Source of the DNA: Muribaculaceae bacterium
Lineage (GTDB): Bacteria; Bacteroidota; Bacteroidia; Bacteroidales; Muribaculaceae
Length of the DNA stretch: 5,744 bases
Assembly (NCBI GenBank): GCA_009775355.1
Contig: VSPN01000080.1
Coordinates: 1-5,744, forward strand
Reading direction: 5' to 3'
A model generated the notes under the pieces. It did not search any database. It was not told the origin of the DNA and saw only the letters and a list, made by a program, of their open reading frames with translations. This document shows, piece by piece, positions 1 through 5,731 of this stretch. The position numbers and the translations under genes were made by a program. Each line of letters begins with the position of its first letter. The stretch's first letter is position 1.

Positions 1-25
1 AGTTTCTTTTGATTTCTTCACTCAT
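1..25 (-). CDS. possible start of a minus-strand gene leaving the window
   Basis: An ATG at 25-23 on the minus strand opens a frame reading MSEEIKRN, which runs off the left edge of the window without a stop. The charged start is plausible for a cytoplasmic protein, and the direction matches the neighbouring genes. No Shine-Dalgarno or convincing promoter is visible upstream, although many Bacteroidales genes lack a recognisable Shine-Dalgarno. Eight codons are too few to identify anything, so this is only a candidate. Confidence 0.2.
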
Positions 26-178
26 TGTCCGTTAAAATCTTTAACTTTTTAGTCAAGATTTTTCAGGACTAGACACAAAAAATTAAGGAGAAGTCTCGTG
101 AAATAATATGGAATCATGCGGTTTCATCTTTGACGAATTATCGTTATAAAGCCTTGACCCTCAATAAGAACCAATATC

Positions 179-1093
179 TTACCAATTGAGCAATTCTGGT
201 TTCAATAAAAAGTCCATTAACCCTATTGTTATGATTCCAGCTTCGTTGCATTTAGGTTTTATATGATCTTTTACTATAATGATTTTTTTGAAGGAATCAT
301 CAATATTAAGCAAGGATGCTGATTCTTGGCGTTCTTTAGCATCAGTAGGCATGACAAATGCTGACTGAATGTAGTAACGTTGACTACCCCGGTTTACCAC
401 AAAATCAACCTCATACTGTTTCCGTATACGTTTGCCATCTTCTCCTACGGGACGGGTTTCCACTACATCGACAGAATAACCTCTCATCCGCAATTCGTTA
501 TAAATTACATTTTCCATAATATGGTTTTCCTCTGTTTGTCGGAATCCCAATATCGCATTTCTCACGCCCATATCAGTAAAATAATGCTTTGAGAGCGTAT
601 TGATGTATTTCTTACCTTTGATGTCATAGCGTATCGCTTCTTCTGTTAGAAAAGCTTCTGCAAAATACGACAGGTATGCGTCTATGGTCTTATCTGACAA
701 CGTTACCTTCTTTACACTTTTGAATGTCCTTTCCAATTTAGATGGATTAGTCGGAGACCCTATTGAAGAAGCAAATATCTCCATCAATTCCTTAAGTTCC
801 GCATCAGATCGCATAGAATGACGCTCTTTTATATCGGTAAGATATACTTTGGCATATAACTCCTTAAGGTAGTTTTCCTTCGCTTCCTCATCTGCAAGGC
901 TTAATGTATGCGGAAGTCCACCATAAGTATAATAGTCAGGCCACGCATCAAGAGGATGGCGGTCGTCAACCGTCATAAACTCCGCAAATGAAAGCGGATA
1001 AACATGAATCTGAGTACCCCGGCCACGAAATTCTGTGATAATATCAGTAGAAAGAAATTTGGAATTACTATAATATTCCGAAAAAGTGGTCAT
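179..1093 (-). pseudogene. C-terminal remnant of an AAA+ ATPase with DUF4143
   Basis: The frame encodes 304 aa. From residue 9 (SNSKFLSTDIITEFRGRG) it follows the Bacteroidales family of ATP-binding proteins with an N-terminal AAA+ domain and a C-terminal DUF4143. In intact members this stretch lies just after the sensor-1 TGSNS motif. Everything before it, including Walker A (GxxxxGKS) and Walker B, is missing, which is roughly the first 110-120 residues of a protein usually about 400-450 aa. Retained parts are the YPLSFAEF motif (32-39), a helical middle, and the C-terminal PD-(D/E)XK-like region, with E194 in HIMEN, EVDF at 228-231 and YYIQ at 240-243. Residues 1-8 (MTTFSEYY) come from an adjacent palindrome rather than the family. 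The frame has no internal stop or frameshift, so the truncation looks recent or is an assembly join. The family's biological role is poorly defined. Without the nucleotide-binding site it should not work as an ATPase; whether the fragment is translated cannot be told. No ribosome binding site or promoter is evident before 1093. Confidence 0.85.
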
Positions 1094-1113
1094 TTGGCCA
1101 TTTTTTCGGAATA
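1074..1113. repeat. 40-bp near-perfect palindrome at a gene-fragment junction
   Basis: The arms 1074-1089 and 1098-1113 are complementary at 15 of 16 positions, the exception being a G/T pair at 1086/1101, around an 8-base spacer. The arms read TATTCCGAAAAAGTGG and CCATTTTTTCGGAATA. The palindrome ends at 1074, about five bases from where ATPase homology begins (about 1069), and starts shortly after MATE homology ends (about 1128). The T-run lies inside the stem rather than after it, so it is not a standard intrinsic terminator. Confidence 0.8.
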
Positions 1114-1124
1114 CAGATATCGGC

Positions 1125-1346
1125 CTACAACATTACCTTTACCGTCTGCCCGACGCGGTCGGCACGCCCCGCGCCGTAATTATAGCTTATGATGGGCTGC
1201 GAGGCCTGCGCCACGGCGTTGCTTATCAAGAAGATCAGCGGAAAAAGACAGCGCCCCACGCTGAACGCCGCCACCCCGGCCTCGCCGAGATACGACATGA
1301 AGACATAATTGCCGGGCGATGACAAAAGGAGGCCGACAGAAGAATA
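1125..1346 (-). pseudogene. internal fragment of a MATE-family efflux transporter
   Basis: The minus-strand translation contains NYVFMSYLGEAGVAAFSV followed by FPLIFLISNAVAQ and QPIISYNYGAGRADRV. This series is characteristic of MATE-family (NorM/DinF-like) multidrug exporters of Bacteroidales, where the QPIISYNYGAG segment precedes a basic loop in the middle of a protein of about 450 aa. Only about 65-75 residues remain. On the 5' side the open frame runs back into the terminator of the upstream gene, with plausible homology starting somewhere between 1311 and 1346. On the 3' side a TAG at 1127-1125 ends the frame right after VKVML. A full transporter needs twelve membrane helices, and about two are present, so this is non-functional. 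The segment is visibly GC-richer than the ATPase remnant beside it. No promoter or ribosome binding site of its own is seen. Confidence 0.82.
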
Positions 1347-1353
1347 GAGGCGT

Positions 1354-1388
1354 AAAAAGGCGGCGCGGAGCCGAAGCTCCGCGCCGCC
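1354..1388 (-). terminator. intrinsic terminator of the large secreted-protein gene
   Basis: On the minus strand a perfect 13-bp GC-rich stem (GGCGGCGCGGAGC with GCTCCGCGCCGCC, 1359-1371 and 1376-1388) closes a TTCG tetraloop and is followed immediately by TTTTT (1358-1354). It lies about 60 bases past the stop codon at 1449. On the plus strand the stem is followed by GCTTATTTC, so termination there would be weak. Confidence 0.93.
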
Positions 1389-1401
1389 GCGCTTATTTCG
1401 C

Positions 1402-1426
1402 GATCCTGCCCCGGCTGGGGCGGATC
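1402..1426 (-). other. second 3'-UTR hairpin before the terminator
   Basis: The arms 1402-1412 and 1417-1426 form a 10-bp stem (GATCC+GCCCC with GGGGC+GGATC on the minus strand) with one bulged A at 1407 and an AGCC loop. No U-run follows, so it is not itself a terminator. It sits between the stop codon and the terminator stem and may stabilise the 3' end of the message; that role is inference. Confidence 0.7.
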
Positions 1427-1448
1427 AGTCGTTCTCGTCTGTTTCCTG

Positions 1449-4400
1449 TCAGAACACCACCTTGTCAGACTTGTTGCCACGGACACGGATGTAGACACCG
1501 CTCGTCGGGTTGTCAACACGCACACCCTGGAGATTGTAATATACAGTCTCGAATGTGCCGGGATCGACATTGCCGTTGATCTCATCGATGATCTGATTCA
1601 CTTCCGTCCACACTGCGTCGCTGTCTGCAAGAGGCTTGACATAAAGGTCGTTGTTGTTGAACGAGAAGTGATACTTGTCATTCCCGGAATTCACACGATC
1701 CGGAACGTAAACCGTATAGCTCTTCACGGGAGCGTTGCTGCGTCCGGGCACGGCGAGGGGAGTCTTGAGATTGATAGTGAGACGGAACTGCACGAATGCG
1801 GAGTTGTCGTCATAAGGAATCTCGCGGCGGCAGTCGGTAGCCTCGGCTGCAGTCTCGGCATCCGACACTGCAGGATCCCAGCTTACCATCCACTCCGTGT
1901 CGGCATAACCCGTGTCGGAAGGACTTCCCCAGAGAGAGTAATCTTTTCTTACAAGTTCATACCATCCGATCTCTCTTGTCTCTGATTTCTCGGTCAGAGA
2001 CATCACAGATCCGACAGGGTGGAGCATCTTAGTGGCGCGACCGTTCTCTACATCATTGCCGTGAAGGATAGCGATGGTGTTATAGTTGTTGTCGGTCTTG
2101 TAGACACGATATGCCACATCCACACTCGCCACATTCGAAAGCTTCTCAGTGATATCGTCGGTGTTGATATGCACATGCACACCGTCAACCTGCGGGAAGA
2201 AGTATAGATGACGCGGAGTGATTGTGGTCGAACGGTTGCGGTCAGCCTCAGTCATGGCCTTTGTGAAGGTCATGCTGTATTTGGTTCCGGCGGGGTTCTC
2301 GAATCCTGAGGGGACCTTTGCCACCCACACGTTGTCGTATACAGAGATGTCGCGACCGTTGGGAAGTTTATCCTCCCGAAGAATCGACTGCACGATATCC
2401 TGCTGGCCGAAGAAGAGGTCGTTGAGTTCGACCTCGGACAGATCCTTGAGCGCGTAGGGCGCAAGGTCGATACCGTCGTTGAGGTTCATGTGGGGGCCGC
2501 TGTTTCCGTTGATGTCGTAGAACGGCAGAGTTAAATCGCCATACTTTATGCCTGCGAGGAAGTAGTTGTTGCTATTGGGCTTACCACTGTTGATCTTCGC
2601 ACGCACCCAATATTCTTGGTTGGTGCCGTCGCCATCAGTCTTGTATTCAGGGTCGAAATTCGCGTCCTCCTCCATGTTGTAGAAGATGAAATAATCCTTG
2701 GGCGCACCCTCGAGTCTGATGCGTGGAGTTTCCACATCATTGCCGGGATAGAAATAGAGCACAGCATTTTCCACAGCCGAGCACTCCGTGCCGAGGTTAA
2801 GACCATTCTGACCCTCGCCGGCAGGACGCTTGCGGATTCTATACTCCCTGCCTTTGCGAATATCGTCTCTTGTGATACGGTTCATCTTGAACGCCTTGTA
2901 AAGCTCATCTGACAAAGTCTCAGCTGAGAAGTTCACCATATGTGAATAGATTTCGCCTTCTACCCAGCTTGGATTGGTCAGAATCTGGAAATGACCTGTA
3001 AGCAGTCCGTCGGGGAAGCCGTTGAAACGGTACCAGCCGTCGCCTACGTATTCGAACTTCCATTTCTCACTGTTCATGTCCCATCTTTTCTTGTTGATGC
3101 CCTGGGCGATCGTTTCACCATAGATATCAGTATCTTTGAGATTACCGTCAAACTCGTTAGAGAACCAGTCGTTGAGGTCACCGATGAAGTAGTAGTTCTT
3201 GTCAGGCGACTCGCTTATTATTTCAACGACCGGAACACTCCTGCCGAATATGACTCTGACAGTCACATCCTGCTTTTCCTTATTGCCGAAAGCCCACGCT
3301 GTTTCCGGATCTCGGCCGATTGCATCGTATTTGTCGATGTTCTTCATGGAGTTTCCATCGATAATAGTGTTGGCTTCCGGATAATAGATCACTCCGCGGT
3401 CCGACCAATCCGATGCATTACGCTCATAGAAATGGAATTCAAAGTTTTCTTCTCCGCTAAAAGATACCTTGGCGGAGAAAGACTGAGTCTCGGCATCATA
3501 GGTCATCGGCACGACATTGTTCCAGTTGTCGCGGCTGTTTCTCAAATAGAGAGTTTCGGGTGCTTCCACAACAGAGCCGCCCGAAGTCAGCTTGGCGGTG
3601 AAGGTCACCTTGCAGCTCTTGGGAATATACTCCGATACATTGATCTCGTAAGTACCGGCCTCGACAAATTTGAACTTATTAGATCCCCCCTTCGTTGTAA
3701 AAGAAAGAGTTCCTCTGCTGTCGACAGCTGTGCCGTCTGCTAACACTGCTCCCATCCAATCGCCACCGGTCTCGGCAGAGAAGAACATGAACTGACTGTT
3801 GGCGGGCACTGTCACCTTGAAAGGTTTATACTTGCCACGCTGTGACTCGATTCTTGTTTTCCTTGCAGAGTTTGTACCATCGGGATTACCGGGGAGAAGA
3901 GTATTGTCCCATGTTCCGCCTATATAGAGCGGTTCGAGAACCACGTCGCCTTCGAGTTTGGTGATTGAGAATACCACCTGATTTTTCACAGAGTCGTAAG
4001 ACTTCACCTTGATCGAATAAGCACCCGCCGCGTTGATCCAGTATCTCTTGATGCCGGTCGTGGTGTATTCCGTGTCAAACTCGATCGTAGTCCCTTCAAC
4101 GTCGGCTCCCATCCAGGTGCCGGCATTGGGTTCGCTGTAGAAACGGAAGCCGAAATCGCTGTCTTTGAGATCCTCCTCATTGACGTAGAATTTATACTCG
4201 GCATACCCCCCCCCCGCAGCGGGCTGGATCTGATGACGGTTGCTGCTCGCAATGCCGACATAGAGGGAATTATTGTAGGCTGATGAAGACTTGACAACAG
4301 AGAATTTCACTGACGAGCCGCTAAATTCAGAAACCTTGATAGTGTAAGTTCCCGGCTCGCTGATGACGAACGTTTTCAGCGCTGAGCTATTGGCGGTATA

Positions 4401-5090
4401 ATTTGTACCGTCAGTAGAAACAGTCATATTGTTTTCTCCCGACGCACCGAACCATTTGGATTTATCGGAATCGGATGATGTCGGATTGTCGATCGAATAA
4501 AAGCGGAATTCCGCATTATTTTTTGTAGTTGTCACGACATAGTCCTTATAAGAAGTCTCTGTCGCTTCTATCTTGACCGGAGTCCACCAGTTCTCCGAAC
4601 CGCCCCAGCTTCCGCCGATGTAGAGACTGGGCAGAGGTGCCACATAATCTGACCATACTCCTTCATATCCTGCAAAGGGGGCATCTTTGACTTCCACGAA
4701 ATTACCACCATTGGGGCGTATTGCGAGATGCACGAATTTGGGAGAATCTGAAGTCGCACCCAGATCACTTGCAGATTTGCTATTCCAAGTGATGTTACTG
4801 CTGTCAATCTTGAAGGCAGAACTTGTCCAAGTATCCATGTTGGTTTCGTCTTTCTTTACCTGGGACAGCTTGAACTTGCCTGTCGCCCAGAAATAGAGAT
4901 CGCCAGTCGCATCACATAACTGATAAGCTCCGGGCAACTTCCATGAACCCTCTTCTCCGCTCGACTGCGGAGTCTTGGTATCCATAAAGTTGGCATTGCC
5001 GATAATGTTGCAGTGGAACGATCTGGCTGCTACAGCCGGACCAAACAACATGCACATCACCAGCAACAGCTTGGTAAATAAATGTTTCAT
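1449..5090 (-). CDS. large exported multi-module beta-rich protein with C-terminal sorting-type tail
   Basis: The protein has 1213 aa. The start MKHLFTKLLLVMCMLFGPAVAA is a classical signal peptide, with likely cleavage near residue 21-22. No lipobox cysteine sits at the cleavage site, so it is probably not a lipoprotein. Residues 23-150 form an unassigned N-terminal region. Residues 156-270, 276-380, 388-502 and 514-627 are four diverged tandem modules. A fifth segment (631 to about 720) starts YYFIGDLNDW and resembles the beta-sandwich domains of SusE/SusF-type outer-membrane glycan-binding proteins. Residues 720-1140 are mixed beta-rich and unrecognised, and no catalytic motif is apparent. 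Residues 1180-1213 hold YYNLQGVRV, GVYIRVRG and terminal KVVF, the pattern of Bacteroidales C-terminal tails that resemble type IX secretion sorting domains. I infer a secreted or surface-anchored adhesin or glycan-binding protein; the substrate is unknown. The start is supported by the signal peptide and by the A/T-rich ATTAACCAAA before ATG, with no Shine-Dalgarno. It is a single-gene unit, with its own promoter far upstream and a terminator directly after it. A G10 run at codons 292-295 makes the frame potentially unstable. Confidence 0.9.
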   Translation of the reverse strand: MKHLFTKLLLVMCMLFGPAVAARSFHCNIIGNANFMDTKTPQSSGEEGSWKLPGAYQLCDATGDLYFWATGKFKLSQVKKDETNMDTWTSSAFKIDSSNITWNSKSASDLGATSDSPKFVHLAIRPNGGNFVEVKDAPFAGYEGVWSDYVAPLPSLYIGGSWGGSENWWTPVKIEATETSYKDYVVTTTKNNAEFRFYSIDNPTSSDSDKSKWFGASGENNMTVSTDGTNYTANSSALKTFVISEPGTYTIKVSEFSGSSVKFSVVKSSSAYNNSLYVGIASSNRHQIQPAAGGGYAEYKFYVNEEDLKDSDFGFRFYSEPNAGTWMGADVEGTTIEFDTEYTTTGIKRYWINAAGAYSIKVKSYDSVKNQVVFSITKLEGDVVLEPLYIGGTWDNTLLPGNPDGTNSARKTRIESQRGKYKPFKVTVPANSQFMFFSAETGGDWMGAVLADGTAVDSRGTLSFTTKGGSNKFKFVEAGTYEINVSEYIPKSCKVTFTAKLTSGGSVVEAPETLYLRNSRDNWNNVVPMTYDAETQSFSAKVSFSGEENFEFHFYERNASDWSDRGVIYYPEANTIIDGNSMKNIDKYDAIGRDPETAWAFGNKEKQDVTVRVIFGRSVPVVEIISESPDKNYYFIGDLNDWFSNEFDGNLKDTDIYGETIAQGINKKRWDMNSEKWKFEYVGDGWYRFNGFPDGLLTGHFQILTNPSWVEGEIYSHMVNFSAETLSDELYKAFKMNRITRDDIRKGREYRIRKRPAGEGQNGLNLGTECSAVENAVLYFYPGNDVETPRIRLEGAPKDYFIFYNMEEDANFDPEYKTDGDGTNQEYWVRAKINSGKPNSNNYFLAGIKYGDLTLPFYDINGNSGPHMNLNDGIDLAPYALKDLSEVELNDLFFGQQDIVQSILREDKLPNGRDISVYDNVWVAKVPSGFENPAGTKYSMTFTKAMTEADRNRSTTITPRHLYFFPQVDGVHVHINTDDITEKLSNVASVDVAYRVYKTDNNYNTIAILHGNDVENGRATKMLHPVGSVMSLTEKSETREIGWYELVRKDYSLWGSPSDTGYADTEWMVSWDPAVSDAETAAEATDCRREIPYDDNSAFVQFRLTINLKTPLAVPGRSNAPVKSYTVYVPDRVNSGNDKYHFSFNNNDLYVKPLADSDAVWTEVNQIIDEINGNVDPGTFETVYYNLQGVRVDNPTSGVYIRVRGNKSDKVVF
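3210..4625 (-). repeat. four tandem diverged protein modules of about 105-115 aa
   Basis: The modules lie at 4281-4625, 3951-4265, 3585-3929 and 3210-3551. Each begins with LY(I/V)G or LYLR, has a central FxFYS / FxFFS / FxFYE strand, and, in the first three, a W-x-GA motif (KWFGA, TWMGA, DWMGA). The first three then end with a GTY/GAY-x-I-x-V-S/K strand and a closing V-x-F-S/T strand. The fourth keeps the LYLRNSRDNW start and the FHFYE strand but has lost the W-x-GA motif. A fifth related start (YYFIGDLNDW) follows at 3194. The repeats are visible in protein only, which points to old duplication. The conserved aromatic residues suit carbohydrate-binding or Ig-like beta-sandwiches, but that assignment is inference. 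Confidence 0.75.
4206..4215 (-). repeat. G10 homopolymer inside the coding sequence
   Basis: Ten consecutive C on the plus strand give ten G in the coding strand, spanning the last base of Ala292 and the codons of Gly293-Gly295. Losing one G moves translation into a frame that stops at 4006-4004, giving a product of about 360 aa. Gaining one G reaches a stop at 4194-4192, a few codons later. The next longest C run noticed in the gene is six (3685-3690). Runs of this length are classical slipped-strand sites in other bacteria. Confidence 0.85.
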
Positions 5091-5615
5091 TTTGGTTAAT
5101 GATTAAAAGTTATTGATTGTTAGTTTGAGTTTTCATCAGAGCGTTGCGGACCGGTTGTGGTGGCCGTAAGGCGTTCAGGACGCGTGACTGGCACGTTTAA
5201 GGTCTCTCTTTGGGCGGCTCATCGCATATGAGTGTTGCAAAGATCTTTCAGAATAGCAGATTGCCGGGCATTTCGCTTCCGTTGCACGGCAGCCCGCGAA
5301 TTTTAACATCCCCGTTGGTAAAATTTATCCATCCAAAGTGTGATCAGAATTTAAGTTCTGTATAGGTTTGAAGTAAGTGAGCTTTGCGGCTAATGCCGTT
5401 GGATGCAGGTAATTAAATGCCGCCATGCGCTTGCGCGAAGTGCTGCGGCGGTAGGCGTTCTTTCCGTCTCGCACACCCTCTGCAAGCTGAAGTTTACCAT
5501 ACACACGCATTCAGAAGCAAACGAATGTTTCTGAAAATGAATTTCTTATGGCAAACCACCCTTTACAATCCGACTCATCTGACAATGAGTCAATAGTTGC
5601 TAACGGTCTGAATGC
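5091..5615 (-). promoter_or_regulatory. long structured 5' leader of the large gene
   Basis: About 520 bases separate the predicted transcription start from the ATG at 5090. Read on the minus strand, it contains these inverted repeats: a 10-bp long-range pair (5607-5616 with 5506-5515); inside it a perfect 7-bp hairpin with a 6-base loop (5585-5591 with 5572-5578); and a 7-bp hairpin (5529-5535 with 5510-5516) that competes with the long-range pair. Further down are a CAGAA/TTCTG hairpin, an AATTTTA/TAAAATT pair near 5302-5330, an 8-position stem with one mismatch around an ACGG/CCGT core near 5276-5294, and CTCAT/ATGAG at about 5217-5232. No known riboswitch or RNA family is recognised. Whether it is a cis leader, a separate small RNA or spacer is open. 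Confidence 0.5.
5325..5510 (-). CDS. possible 61-aa leader ORF, unrecognised
   Basis: ATG at 5510-5508 opens 61 codons ending in TAA at 5327-5325. The product is basic (MRVYGKLQLAEGVRDGKNAY at the start, an RRSTSRKRM stretch, then HPTALAAKLTYFKPIQNL). It has no signal peptide or membrane segment, and I recognise no family. There is no Shine-Dalgarno, and the start codon lies within the arm of a 10-bp inverted repeat. It falls inside the predicted leader of the large gene. It could be a real small protein, a leader peptide, or a chance frame through structured RNA; the last is at least as likely. Confidence 0.25.
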   Translation of the reverse strand: MRVYGKLQLAEGVRDGKNAYRRSTSRKRMAAFNYLHPTALAAKLTYFKPIQNLNSDHTLDG

Positions 5616-5616
5616 G
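5506..5616 (-). repeat. long-range 10-bp inverted repeat at the 5' end of the leader
   Basis: Minus-strand CGCATTCAGA (5616-5607), a few bases after the promoter -7 box, is perfectly complementary to TCTGAATGCG (5515-5506). With one bulged T the pairing extends by GCAC with GTGT. It would enclose a domain of about 90 nt that carries the GACTCAT/ATGAGTC hairpin. The 3' arm overlaps both the competing TTCAGAA/TTCTGAA hairpin and the ATG of the 61-codon frame. Confidence 0.7.
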
Positions 5617-5651
5617 GTGCAAATGTAGTGCAAATTTTCGAAATGTGCAAA
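5617..5651 (-). repeat. three TTTGCAC direct repeats in the promoter
   Basis: On the minus strand TTTGCAC occurs at 5651-5645, 5634-5628 and 5623-5617. The first contains the -33 TTTG and the third contains the end of the -7 box. The middle copy is in the spacer. They may reflect promoter consensus plus chance, or a binding site for a regulator. Confidence 0.6.
5620..5651 (-). promoter_or_regulatory. Bacteroidales-type promoter for the large gene
   Basis: On the minus strand TTTG (5651-5648) is followed after 20 bases by TACATTTG (5627-5620). This matches the Bacteroides primary sigma factor consensus, TTTG at -33 and TAnnTTTG at -7, with normal spacing. Transcription would start near 5611-5616 and run left through the leader into the large gene. 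No equally good promoter was found nearer to the start codon. Confidence 0.75.
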
Positions 5652-5699
5652 CAAAATATAAATTATATTAGGGATACTCAGCTAATCGCCAACTAATTG

Positions 5700-5731
5700 T
5701 TTGCCAAAGTCGTAGATATTTTGTAACTTTA
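5700..5731 (+). promoter_or_regulatory. divergent promoter pointing out of the window
   Basis: On the plus strand TTTG (5700-5703) is followed after 20 bases by TAACTTTA (5724-5731), which matches TAnnTTTG except for the last base. Transcription would start near 5736-5742 and leave the window to the right, implying a plus-strand gene beyond it. Its -33 box lies about 50 bases from that of the minus-strand promoter, so the two form a divergent pair. Confidence 0.6.

Noticed and set aside
85..100. AAGGAG followed seven bases later by GTG on the plus strand
   Set aside because: The GTG is followed by AAA and then TAA, and the next ATG (108) gives only 13 codons, so the ribosome-binding-site match leads to no gene.
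120..178. possible terminator after the ATPase remnant
   Set aside because: Only a 4-bp ACGA/TCGT stem is present, with no U-run on the minus strand, so it is too weak to call.
380..592. 70-codon plus-strand open frame
   Set aside because: It is antisense to the DUF4143 part of the ATPase remnant, which has clear family motifs, and shows no features of its own.
1235..1585. 116-codon minus-strand open frame
   Set aside because: It runs in another frame across the end of the large gene, both 3' hairpins and part of the MATE remnant. The product is low-complexity Ser/Arg-rich and looks like a GC-rich shadow frame.
2991..3743. 250-codon plus-strand open frame
   Set aside because: It lies wholly antisense within the 1213-aa gene, which has a signal peptide, repeated modules and a terminator in the right place. 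The antisense translation shows no domain, signal or ribosome binding site.
4004..4297. 97-codon minus-strand frame overlapping the G10 tract
   Set aside because: It is not an independent gene. It is useful only as the frame entered if one G is lost from the tract.
5223..5255. second, nearer minus-strand promoter around the ATCTTTGCA sequence
   Set aside because: GATCTTTG resembles a -7 box, but no TTTG lies 19-21 bases upstream, unlike the full match at 5620-5651.
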